Positions 1 through 5,848 of a stretch of 11,482 bases of DNA are shown here, one piece after another. The DNA is taken from contig JAAFKL010000216.1 of assembly GCA_021399405.1 (NCBI GenBank), forward strand, positions 1 through 11,482. Reading direction: 5' to 3'. The stretch's first letter is position 1. Each line of letters starts with the position of its first letter. The position numbers and the translations under genes were made by a program. Source of the DNA: Candidatus Heimdallarchaeota archaeon. Lineage in GTDB: Archaea > Asgardarchaeota > Heimdallarchaeia > Heimdallarchaeales > Kariarchaeaceae. The notes below the pieces were generated by a model. That model made no database searches. It was not told where the DNA came from and saw only the letters and a program-made list of their open reading frames with translations.

Positions 1-129
1 ATATTTTTTCACAAATCTAATTTAAAAGGAATTGATTTTGATGAGTTGACCGAAGGAACAATGGTAGAATTTGAACTTCAAGAGGGTCAGAAAGGTCAAG
101 AAGCTGTAAATATATCTGTTGTTAATTAA
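1..129 (+). CDS. Cold-shock-domain protein, C-terminal part (5' end outside window)
   Basis: The first 43 codons are open in frame 1 and end with TAA at 127-129. The 42 visible residues begin IFFHKSNLKGIDFDEL, which matches the second RNA-binding strand (RNP2, usually VFVHFS) of a cold-shock domain. The following stretch with VEFELQEGQKGQEAVNISVV matches the usual end of the fold (VEFEV..G.KGP.A.NV). Proteins of this family are small OB-fold binders of single-stranded RNA or DNA that act as cytoplasmic RNA chaperones. The RNP1 strand and the start codon lie outside the window. The RNP2 position usually held by Phe is Lys here (FFHKS), so one aromatic stacking residue seems to be missing. A weak AU hairpin (TTAAT / ATTAA, 130-144) follows the stop without a clear U-run. 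The family call is confident; the cellular role is not known from this fragment. Confidence 0.85.
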   Translation: MFFHKSNLKGIDFDELTEGTMVEFELQEGQKGQEAVNISVVN

Positions 130-294
130 TTAATGTTGTATTAACACAAATCTATCTCAATATCTTCTATCATTCTCATTTCTATATATAAATAGGAAAT
201 ATTACATTTTACGGATAGATTTTAACGAATATACTAACAGTTTATGTCATTTATTTATCAAGTTGACACTCACACATATTTTTTATTTAAAACA
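130..294. other. Intergenic region with an orphan TATA-like box and repeat copy 1
   Basis: This 165-bp gap separates the cold-shock gene from the 3' end of the minus-strand hydrolase. I see no ORF in it. A good TATA-like stretch (TATATAAAT, about 184-192) is not followed by any plus-strand gene. If used, it would start an RNA near 215 that runs through repeat copy 1 and into the hydrolase gene as antisense. No promoter use can be shown from sequence alone. Confidence 0.4.
244..268 (+). repeat. 25-bp dispersed direct repeat, copy 1
   Basis: This is one of four copies of a motif that begins ATGWCATTTATTT and ends GTTGRCA, with five variable positions between and within these blocks. In this copy the outer 5-mers TGTCA (245-249) and TGACA (264-268) form an inverted pair 19 bp apart. 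The 16 bases before it (228-243) are also partly alike to those before copies 3 and 4, with a TATA-like AATATA. It lies 27-51 nt beyond the stop codon of the minus-strand hydrolase. Function unknown. Confidence 0.85.
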
Positions 295-1200
295 TTAATA
301 AAAATATTTTTTCAAAAAATTTACCTGTACCTTACTAGCTTTGTCAAATTCTTCACTAGGAAAATAAATTATTCCGAAATGCCCTCCTTCTAAATCAACC
401 CATTCTTTGGGTCCTTGAACTAAATTAAACACCAATTGTGAGATTTCTGCTTCAGCACCGGGCATTTCATCATCAGGTGAAACCAACATCAGCAAGGGAA
501 CTGAAATATTGGGTGCACACAACCCTGCATGGTAAGTTATTGATGGATATGGATTAACAAATGAAACCTGATTTTCCCATTTGGTCTCAAATCTCCCTCC
601 ATATTCAATAAACCATCGGAATGCAGTTATTGGTGGTAAAGCAGATGGATTATTTATCTGATCAGTGGAAACAACAGGAACTGGTCCAGATATTGATTCA
701 CGTTTACTTAAATCTCCATTTAGTAAAGTTTCCTTTATCGCTTTAAATTTGGATCCATCTTTATCTTCTGGTGGTTCTTCAGACCCACACGCAGGTACTT
801 GTAGTACTATTGCCTTCACTCGATTATCAATTGACCCAACCATAATGGATAAACTTGCACTATTACTATCACCCCAAAGCGCAATTTTAGTAGAATCAAC
901 CTCAGACAATGTCATAACATAATCGATCGCATCAATGTAACCTCGAGCTTGTACCCAAGTATTAATTTCATATCTTGGTAATCCCCCACTATTTCCGAAA
1001 CTTTTGTGATCATAGAGTAGTACCGCAAAGCCTGCGTTCCAATAAGCCTGAGCATATTTATCTGAGGTCATACCAGTTATTGTTGCTGAGAAGCCATGTG
1101 CCATTACTACAATTGGTGGTTTATTGCCAACGTTTTCTGGTAGATATAATCTTCCTTGTAATTTAACACCTACTGAATCAAATTCGATAATTTTAATCAC
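295..1200 (-). CDS. Alpha/beta hydrolase (dienelactone-hydrolase / Xaa-Pro-peptidase-like esterase)
   Basis: The 301-residue product has the alpha/beta-hydrolase order of motifs. An oxyanion-hole segment, VVMAHGFSA, is at residues 31-39, and the nucleophile elbow LWGDSNSA at 108-115 has Ser112. An acidic residue follows in LVSPDDEMP (probably Asp244), and the catalytic His274 sits in EGGHFGIIY. The elbow reads GDSNS, so the usual second Gly of GxSxG is replaced by Ser. The segment at about 138-215 forms a cap-like insertion. There is no signal peptide or membrane segment, so it should act on a small ester, amide or lactone in the cytoplasm; the substrate cannot be named. The start is GTG at 1198-1200, because an in-frame TAA lies two codons upstream and no ATG is available. 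A purine-rich GGGGGAT lies about 11 nt before it. It is divergent from the dehydrogenase gene and probably monocistronic. Confidence 0.85.
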   Translation of the reverse strand: MIKIIEFDSVGVKLQGRLYLPENVGNKPPIVVMAHGFSATITGMTSDKYAQAYWNAGFAVLLYDHKSFGNSGGLPRYEINTWVQARGYIDAIDYVMTLSEVDSTKIALWGDSNSASLSIMVGSIDNRVKAIVLQVPACGSEEPPEDKDGSKFKAIKETLLNGDLSKRESISGPVPVVSTDQINNPSALPPITAFRWFIEYGGRFETKWENQVSFVNPYPSITYHAGLCAPNISVPLLMLVSPDDEMPGAEAEISQLVFNLVQGPKEWVDLEGGHFGIIYFPSEEFDKASKVQVNFLKKYFY

Positions 1201-1233
1201 TATTTAGCCCTATCCCCCTTTTCTAAAGGTCTT

Positions 1234-1392
1234 TTGGTTGAAGAGAAAGTATCAGTGAATCAAAGCAATTTATTAAAGTATGAAATGCAAGCTTTGGTAT
1301 TAGAGAGATTGATTGAATTTATCGCATTGATAACTAGCATCATCCTCATCTTAGGTCGATCGATTTTTGCACTATACGATATCCATAATTAA
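1234..1392 (+). CDS. Doubtful small ORF, possible single-span membrane peptide
   Basis: This open frame fills most of the gap between the divergent hydrolase and dehydrogenase genes and ends with TAA at 1390-1392. From TTG at 1234 it would encode 52 residues; from GTG at 1255, 45; from ATG at 1285, 35. The C-terminal half holds a hydrophobic run (FIALITSIILIL) preceded by charged residues, so a small membrane peptide or the tail of a decayed gene is possible. I see no good ribosome-binding site or TATA box for it, and it overlaps the likely hydrolase promoter. I do not recognise the protein and regard it as unproven. Confidence 0.2.
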   Translation: MVEEKVSVNQSNLLKYEMQALVLERLIEFIALITSIILILGRSIFALYDIHN

Positions 1393-1421
1393 ACTAATTT
1401 TTCGTTATTTTCCGTTTGGTG

Positions 1422-1455
1422 TTAAATATTTCATTTTTATGACCTAATTGAAGGT
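1422..1455 (+). promoter_or_regulatory. Candidate promoter and ribosome-binding site of the dehydrogenase gene
   Basis: A TATA-like TTAAATAT (1422-1429) lies about 35 bp before the ATG at 1461. GAAGGT (1450-1455), a Shine-Dalgarno-like site, lies five bases before the ATG. The predicted transcript would start near 1450, giving a very short leader. Confidence 0.4.
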
Positions 1456-1460
1456 ATTCT

Positions 1461-2609
1461 ATGAAAGAAAATTTGACGAAATGTCTTGTTTTAGGTGCGG
1501 GTATTGTTGGGAGTGCCGTCGCCATTGATTTAGCTAAGGATGAAGATATGGATCTAACAGTTGCTGATGTCAACCAGTCTTTCTTGGATAAATTGAAATC
1601 ATCTCATATCAATGTGATACAAGCTGATCTATCTAACTCACAAACTTTGATACGCATGGTAATGGATTTTGATATTATTGTTGGGGCATTACCAGGTATC
1701 ATGGGTTTTGAAGCACTTAAATCTGTTATTCAAAGTGGTAAAAATGTAGTAGATATCTCATATTTTCCCGAAGATCCTTTTTTGCTTGATAAACTAGCGA
1801 TAGATAATAATGTAACTGCAGTAGTGGACTGTGGAGTTGCTCCGGGTCTTAGTAGTATCATCCTGGGGCATCTCTATAGTTCCCTAGAGAAAGTTGATTC
1901 TTACACTTGTTATGTTGGAGGCCTTCCAGTAATAAGAGACTGGCCACTTGAATACAAGTCTCATTTTTCACCCAGTGAAGTTATGGAAGATTATACAACG
2001 CCAGCGAGATTTGTTGTAAATGGTGATCTTGTTATCCGACCAGCATTATCTGATCCTCAAATAATAAATTTTCCTGGAATAGGTTCTCTTGAAGCCTTCA
2101 ATTTGGATGGCTTAAGAACCTTGACAAAGACATTCCCTGACATACCTGACAAGATAGAGAAAACATTACGTTATCCTGGCCATATAGAAAAAATGAAACT
2201 ACTAATGGACCTAGGATTATTTTCTGATGAAACCATTGAAATTAATGGGGTAATGTTTAAACCCAAAGATCTTACTACGAAATTGATACTACCAAAGTGG
2301 AAATTCAAGGAAGGTGAAGAAGATCTGATTGTAATGCATATAATCATTAAAGGAGAGAATCAAGGCAGGAATGTTACTTATCGTTATGATATGCTTGATC
2401 ACTATGATAGAAACACAAAGACACTATCCATGGCTCGTACTACAGGTTATACTTGTTCTATAGTAACACGTCTCGTTGCCAAAGGTCTTTATGATCGGAA
2501 AGGGATATCTCCGCCTGAGTACATCGGGCAAAATAATACGTGCTATAATACACTCCTGAAAGAATTGGAAAAGAGAGATGTTACAATAACAGAAACAATA
2601 GATCGTTGA
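1461..2609 (+). CDS. Saccharopine dehydrogenase-family oxidoreductase (lysine 6-dehydrogenase-like)
   Basis: The 382-residue protein opens with a Rossmann nucleotide-binding fold. CLVLGAGIVGSAVA (8-21) contains GxGxxG, and Asp36 at the end of strand 2 (VADVN) suggests NAD rather than NADP. The family segments NVVDIS (95-100), VDCGVAPGLSS (122-132) and YVGGLP (151-156) follow, then an LRYPGHIEKM-type motif near residue 237. This order fits saccharopine dehydrogenase and the closely related L-lysine 6-dehydrogenase, which oxidise an amine on an amino acid side chain in lysine metabolism. Members without a partner are often misassigned, and no lysine-pathway gene is in the window, so the substrate is open. 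No signal peptide is seen, so it should be cytoplasmic. The gene stands alone, divergent from the hydrolase and convergent with the toxin gene. Its stop codon TGA shares its last base with repeat copy 2. Confidence 0.85.
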   Translation: MKENLTKCLVLGAGIVGSAVAIDLAKDEDMDLTVADVNQSFLDKLKSSHINVIQADLSNSQTLIRMVMDFDIIVGALPGIMGFEALKSVIQSGKNVVDISYFPEDPFLLDKLAIDNNVTAVVDCGVAPGLSSIILGHLYSSLEKVDSYTCYVGGLPVIRDWPLEYKSHFSPSEVMEDYTTPARFVVNGDLVIRPALSDPQIINFPGIGSLEAFNLDGLRTLTKTFPDIPDKIEKTLRYPGHIEKMKLLMDLGLFSDETIEINGVMFKPKDLTTKLILPKWKFKEGEEDLIVMHIIIKGENQGRNVTYRYDMLDHYDRNTKTLSMARTTGYTCSIVTRLVAKGLYDRKGISPPEYIGQNNTCYNTLLKELEKRDVTITETIDR

Positions 2610-2633
2610 TGTCATTTATTTTTTAGGTTGGCA
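2609..2633 (+). repeat. 25-bp dispersed direct repeat, copy 2, at the dehydrogenase stop codon
   Basis: This copy starts on the last base of the dehydrogenase stop codon and ends 20 bp before the stop of the minus-strand PIN toxin gene. It is the most divergent copy: GTTGGCA replaces GTTGACA, and TTTTTTAGG replaces TTTTTCAGG. Its T-rich core could also act as a U-run terminator for the dehydrogenase transcript. It lies at one edge of the toxin-antitoxin module, with copy 3 beyond the other edge. Confidence 0.8.
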
Positions 2634-2652
2634 ATACTAGACATTTTTACAA

Positions 2653-3069
2653 TCAATATTTCAATTTCTTGTACTTTATCCCTTTAATTTTTCCAAAATC
2701 ATCATCTGTAGTAATTATTTTTGCATTTAATTTTTTACTCAAACTACAAATTACACTATCTACTACTGATAGTTCTCGATATTGAGATTTTAACTTACCT
2801 ATGTCAGATATATCATCGTAATCGAATTCCATGAATACATTTTTAGACTCTCTAAGAAGTAAAATTTGATAATCTGCAATTTTCATACCCAAATTGTCCA
2901 TAGTTTTGTAATAAAATTCAACTAAAACCAATTTAGGGATGTAACCTTCTGCTTCAGAGTTTTGGATTTTAATCATAATTAATTTAGCTTCTTGGTGATC
3001 TGCAAAATATAGAAATAATCCACCAGTATCCCAGAGATAGTTTATCTTTTTTCCCTTTTTTGTTACCAA
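2653..3069 (-). CDS. vapC: PIN-domain ribonuclease toxin of a VapBC-type module
   Basis: The product is 138 residues, the usual size for a VapC toxin. The four acidic positions of the PIN active site can be placed: Asp14 in YLWDTGGLF, Glu51 in LVLVEFYY, Asp104 in LSVVDSVI and Asp122 in IITTDDDF. PIN toxins are Mg2+-dependent RNases that cut tRNA, rRNA or mRNA when the antitoxin is lost; the target here is unknown. The start is TTG at 3067-3069, which overlaps the antitoxin stop by 7 nt. There is no ATG or GTG between it and the first catalytic Asp, so translation is probably coupled to the antitoxin, which is upstream. The 3' end faces the dehydrogenase gene across repeat copy 2. All four acidic residues are present, so the toxin looks active. 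Confidence 0.85.
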   Translation of the reverse strand: MVTKKGKKINYLWDTGGLFLYFADHQEAKLIMIKIQNSEAEGYIPKLVLVEFYYKTMDNLGMKIADYQILLLRESKNVFMEFDYDDISDIGKLKSQYRELSVVDSVICSLSKKLNAKIITTDDDFGKIKGIKYKKLKY

Positions 3070-3290
3070 ATTTCTTCATCCCGGTCTTTTCTTATTTCTT
3101 TAGCCATTTTAACAGCTATTTCATAATTATCTGGATTTGGAGCATCTAATATTAATTTTGAAGGAATAATTAATATTCCTTGTTCTGTTTCAATGAATGA
3201 TATTTCATCACCTGGTACCAAACCTAGTTTTTTTCTAAGTTTTGCTGGAAAATTAATCATTCCATTACTAGTAAGTTTAGAATTTGCCAT
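3063..3290 (-). CDS. vapB: AbrB/SpoVT-type antitoxin of a VapBC-type module
   Basis: The 75-residue product has an N-terminal swapped-hairpin AbrB DNA-binding domain (residues 4-45): KLTSNGMINFPAKLRKKLGL is followed by PGDEISFIETEQGILIIP. This is the standard pattern (skG.i.iP..iR..lgl..GD...). The C-terminal 25 residues are charged and helical and end in EEIW, as expected for the tail that wraps and blocks a PIN toxin. It should dimerise, bind its own promoter and neutralise the toxin encoded directly downstream in the same operon. The ATG start is supported by a TATA-like box centred about 27 bp upstream, implying a leaderless mRNA, and by a set of operator-like repeats around that box. Confidence 0.88.
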   Translation of the reverse strand: MANSKLTSNGMINFPAKLRKKLGLVPGDEISFIETEQGILIIPSKLILDAPNPDNYEIAVKMAKEIRKDRDEEIW

Positions 3291-3302
3291 GAATATATAA
3301 TA

Positions 3303-3352
3303 AATTCATTGAATTTATAATTATCCAATGAATTATGAAAATACAATGAATT
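3303..3352 (-). promoter_or_regulatory. Promoter and candidate operator array of the toxin-antitoxin operon
   Basis: On the minus strand a TTATAAATT box (about 3314-3320 on the plus strand) is centred some 27 bp before the antitoxin ATG. Around it are three copies of an 11-bp motif close to TTCAWTGAATT, at 3305-3315, 3324-3334 and 3342-3352, spaced 19 and 18 bp. AATTCATTG (3303-3311) and CAATGAATT (3326-3334, again at 3344-3352) are perfect 9-bp inverted partners. The first copy abuts the TATA box, so protein bound there would block transcription. Autorepression by an AbrB-type antitoxin dimer is the obvious reading, but it is inferred. Confidence 0.6.
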
Positions 3353-3369
3353 TTCTCATATAATTAAAC

Positions 3370-3410
3370 CATATAAACACATCTTATGACATTTATTTTT
3401 CATGTTGACA
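3370..3410 (+). repeat. Direct repeat copy 3 with 16-bp upstream extension (41 bp)
   Basis: The 25-bp core is at 3386-3410. It is preceded by CATATAAACACA plus four variable bases, an extension shared with copy 4; the two 41-bp units match at 36 of 41 positions. ATATAAA in the extension is TATA-like, so the unit could be a promoter with its start site near the 3' end of the core. It lies 96 bp upstream of the antitoxin start and 189 bp upstream of the first ABC gene. Confidence 0.85.
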
Positions 3411-3433
3411 TTTATTGATATTATTGGGTTTTG

Positions 3434-3446
3434 ATTGAATTTCAAT
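3434..3446. repeat. 13-bp palindrome between repeat copies 3 and 4
   Basis: ATTGAA-T-TTCAAT is a perfect inverted repeat with a single central base, midway between the two 41-bp repeats. Its half sites (TTGAA/TTCAA) resemble those in the antitoxin operator array, so it may be another site for the same or a similar regulator. AT-rich composition makes a short palindrome less surprising. Confidence 0.4.
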
Positions 3447-3495
3447 ATTTGATTTCTCAAAATTATTCTAAATTAGCATAAATATCATGAAAATT

Positions 3496-3536
3496 CATAT
3501 AAACACACTAGATGACATTTATTTTTCAGGTTGACA
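3496..3536 (+). repeat. Direct repeat copy 4 with 16-bp upstream extension (41 bp)
   Basis: The core is at 3512-3536 and matches the consensus of the four copies best. It begins 126 bp after copy 3 and ends 62 bp before the first ABC exporter start. The CATATAAACACA extension is present. Three TGWCA 5-mers fall in a row here (3513-3517, 3532-3536, 3546-3550). Confidence 0.85.
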
Positions 3537-3551
3537 ATTTATTTTTGTCAA
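3531..3551. repeat. 7-bp inverted repeat upstream of the ABC operon
   Basis: TTGACAA (3531-3537) and TTGTCAA (3545-3551) are perfect inverted partners around a 7-nt centre. The left arm is the end of repeat copy 4, so this may extend that element into a two-sided operator. It lies just upstream of the candidate TATA box at 3561. Confidence 0.5.
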
Positions 3552-3554
3552 TAT

Positions 3555-3568
3555 AGAAAATATAGTAA
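3555..3568 (+). promoter_or_regulatory. Candidate promoter of the ABC exporter operon
   Basis: A purine-rich stretch (AGAAAA, 3555-3560) like a BRE is followed by TATAGTAA (3561-3568). This would place the start site near 3589, about ten bases before the ATG at 3599. No convincing Shine-Dalgarno site is seen, which fits a very short or absent leader. TATA-like sequences in repeat copies 3 and 4 are alternatives further upstream. Confidence 0.35.
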
Positions 3569-3598
3569 TAGTTGATGATTTATAGTGGGTAATACAAT

Positions 3599-5848
3599 AT
3601 GTTGAAAATAATGAAATATGCAAAACCCTACAGACTGATGCTCCTTTTAGCCATCGGTTTATTATTTGCACAAGCTAATTTAGAACTGGCGTTACCTGAT
3701 TATTTATCAGATATTGTTGATACTGGAATTCAACAAGGTGGAGTTGAAAATGCTGTACCTATTGCTATACGTGAAACTGAATTAGATAGGGTATTAATTT
3801 TCATGAATGATGAAAATAAATCATTAGTTCTTGATAATTATTTGCTTATTGATGAAAACTCAACGGATTTCAATAATTACATAGAAGACTACCCGGGCCT
3901 TGTTAATGAATCTATTTACGTTTTCAAAGATCGCTCAAACTCGGAAATAAATCAACTTAACCAAATTTTAAAAGAACCTGTTGTGGTTGTATATAGTTTC
4001 GAACGAATGCTAGGTGATCCGACCAATGCATCAGAATTGTTTGCTATGATGAATATCACAATGCCTGATCTACAATTTGAATTAATTCCGGATTATTTCT
4101 TCACAACACTTAGTTATTATCCAATTGCAGCTATTAATCAAATAAAGTCATCTGTTACAGCTAGTTTCACAGCGATTGGTGAAACAATGCTTGATCAGGT
4201 TTCAGTATTAGCAATTAGGGACGAGTATGAGCATATAGGTGTCGATACAGAGAGAATCCAAACTTTGTATAATCTAAACGCAGGAGGATTGATGCTGGTG
4301 ATGACCCTTTTAGCTGTCATATGTACAATATCAGTCAGTTATCTAGCTGCTAAAATCGCGGCAGGCATGGCAAGAACCATACGCCGTGATGTTTTCATAA
4401 AGGTGGAAAATTTTTCCAATACTGAGTTTGACACTTTTTCTACCGCTTCCCTCATAACTAGATCTACAAATGACGTAACACAAATTCAAAACGTTGTATT
4501 CATGATGGTGCGGATGGTTTTTTATGCACCTATTATCGGTGTGGGAGGCATTATCCGGGCTCTAAATAAAAGCACATCCATGTGGTGGTTAATTGCAGTA
4601 GCTGTTGGAGTACTCATTCTCCTTATAATACTAATCTTCATCATTGCTGTACCTAAATTTCAAGCTATACAAAAGATGACAGATAAAATAAATCTTGTAG
4701 CACGTGAAAGCTTATCTGGAATGTTAGTTATTCGAGCTTTCAATATGCAAAAACATGAAGAGAAGAGGTTTGACAGTGCAAATATGGATTTAACTTCTCT
4801 AAGTCTATTCATTAATAGATTAATGGTAGTTTTAATGCCTTTCATGATGTTGATCATGAATGGGTTAACTATCGGAATATTATGGGTAGGTTCCCATCAA
4901 GTTTCTGATCTTGCATTACAAGTGGGTGACATGATGGCATTCATGCAATACGCTGTGCAGATAGTATTTGCATTCCTAATGTTAAGTATGATGTTCATTA
5001 TTTTACCCAGAGCAGTGGTTTCAGCAAGACGTATTGGTGAGGTTCTGGGCACAGAACCTGAAATTAAAGATCCTGAGGAACCAAAAAGATTTCCAGATAA
5101 CTTTAAGGGAGAGATAGAATTTCGAGATGTTAGTTTCCGTTATCCTGGAGCAAAACAAAGTGCTGTAGAAAAAGTATCCTTCATAGCAAAACCAGGTCAA
5201 ACTACTGCTTTTATCGGATCTACAGGTGCTGGGAAATCATCAATAGTGAACTTAATTCCACGTTTTTATGATGTTACAAAGGGAGCTATTCTAATTGATG
5301 GCGTTGATATTCGGGATGTAACCCAGTATGACCTTCGAGAAAAAATTGGATATGTACCACAAAAGAGCTCTTTGTTCTCAGGAACCATTGAGAGTAATAT
5401 GCTATTTGCAAATGAACAAGCAACTGATGAAGACATAATTTCAGCAATAGAGATATCTCAAGCAAAAGAGTTTGTTGCTTCCAAAGAAGAAGGCATACAA
5501 AGTGAAATATCACAAGGAGGAAGTAATGTTTCTGGCGGACAAAAACAACGTCTTTCAATTGCTAGAGCCCTAATGAAGAAGCCAACGATATACATTTTTG
5601 ATGATAGTGTATCTGCCCTTGATTTCAAAACTGATGCAGCTTTGAGAAGAGCACTTAAGCAGAAGACTGGAGATAGTACGGTGTTAATTGTTACACAACG
5701 TATCTCTTCGATTAAAAATGCTGAACAAGTCATTGTTATAGATAATGGAAAGATGGTTGGAAAAGGAACACATGATGAGTTAAGGAAAACCTGCCCAATC
5801 TATTCCGAGATAGCTTCATCTCAACTTGAATTGGAGGAATCATCATGA
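3599..5848 (+). CDS. Heterodimeric type IV ABC exporter, subunit with degenerate ATP site and large outer domain
   Basis: The 749-residue protein joins an exporter membrane domain to an ATPase domain. TM1 is at about 12-33, TM2 at 228-252, TM3 at 297-320, TM4 at 328-350, TM5 at 405-432 and TM6 at 449-470. The roughly 190 residues between TM1 and TM2, normally a short loop, form an extracellular domain with five N-x-S/T sequons (Asn73, 87, 103, 143, 152). In the ATPase, Walker A is GSTGAGKSS (540-548), the Q-loop Gln588, the signature VSGGQ (644-648) and the D-loop SALD (672-675). The catalytic Glu after Walker B is Asp669 (IYIFDD), and the H-loop His is Gln700 (VTQRISS). This is the degenerate-site pattern of heterodimeric exporters such as Thermotoga TM287/288. 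The start and the opening (MLKIMKYAKPYR) fit the family. It is first in an operon, overlapping the next gene by 4 nt. Such pairs export drugs, lipids or peptides; the substrate is unknown. I recall similar long forms from Clostridia, so acquisition from bacteria is possible. Confidence 0.92.
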   Translation: MLKIMKYAKPYRLMLLLAIGLLFAQANLELALPDYLSDIVDTGIQQGGVENAVPIAIRETELDRVLIFMNDENKSLVLDNYLLIDENSTDFNNYIEDYPGLVNESIYVFKDRSNSEINQLNQILKEPVVVVYSFERMLGDPTNASELFAMMNITMPDLQFELIPDYFFTTLSYYPIAAINQIKSSVTASFTAIGETMLDQVSVLAIRDEYEHIGVDTERIQTLYNLNAGGLMLVMTLLAVICTISVSYLAAKIAAGMARTIRRDVFIKVENFSNTEFDTFSTASLITRSTNDVTQIQNVVFMMVRMVFYAPIIGVGGIIRALNKSTSMWWLIAVAVGVLILLIILIFIIAVPKFQAIQKMTDKINLVARESLSGMLVIRAFNMQKHEEKRFDSANMDLTSLSLFINRLMVVLMPFMMLIMNGLTIGILWVGSHQVSDLALQVGDMMAFMQYAVQIVFAFLMLSMMFIILPRAVVSARRIGEVLGTEPEIKDPEEPKRFPDNFKGEIEFRDVSFRYPGAKQSAVEKVSFIAKPGQTTAFIGSTGAGKSSIVNLIPRFYDVTKGAILIDGVDIRDVTQYDLREKIGYVPQKSSLFSGTIESNMLFANEQATDEDIISAIEISQAKEFVASKEEGIQSEISQGGSNVSGGQKQRLSIARALMKKPTIYIFDDSVSALDFKTDAALRRALKQKTGDSTVLIVTQRISSIKNAEQVIVIDNGKMVGKGTHDELRKTCPIYSEIASSQLELEESS
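5833..5838 (+). promoter_or_regulatory. Strong ribosome-binding site of the second exporter gene
   Basis: GGAGGA lies six bases before the ATG at 5845 and inside the last codons of the first exporter gene. With the ATGA overlap it supports coupled translation of the two subunits and fixes the start of the second. It contrasts with the absence of such a site before the first gene. Confidence 0.75.

Noticed and set aside
301..312. AAAAATATTTTT palindrome at the end of the hydrolase gene as a terminator hairpin
   Set aside because: It is pure A/T with no loop to speak of and lies within the coding end; it may help termination as a T-tract but cannot be called a hairpin terminator.
665..922. Plus-strand ORFs inside the hydrolase gene (665-922 and 975-1166)
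   Set aside because: They lie opposite conserved hydrolase sequence including the catalytic motifs and read as unconserved shadow frames.
3370..3536. Two 41-bp repeats with an 85-bp spacer as a minimal CRISPR array
   Set aside because: There are only two adjacent units, the spacer is far too long, further copies are dispersed over 3 kb, and no cas gene is present.
244..3536. Integron attC sites
   Set aside because: The conserved GTTGACA end does not fit the attC core GTTRRRY at the sixth base, there is no matching inverted core to form the folded site, and no integron integrase is present.
4660..5733. Minus-strand ORFs inside the first exporter gene
   Set aside because: They are opposite the conserved membrane and ATPase motifs and have no recognisable domain, so they are shadows.
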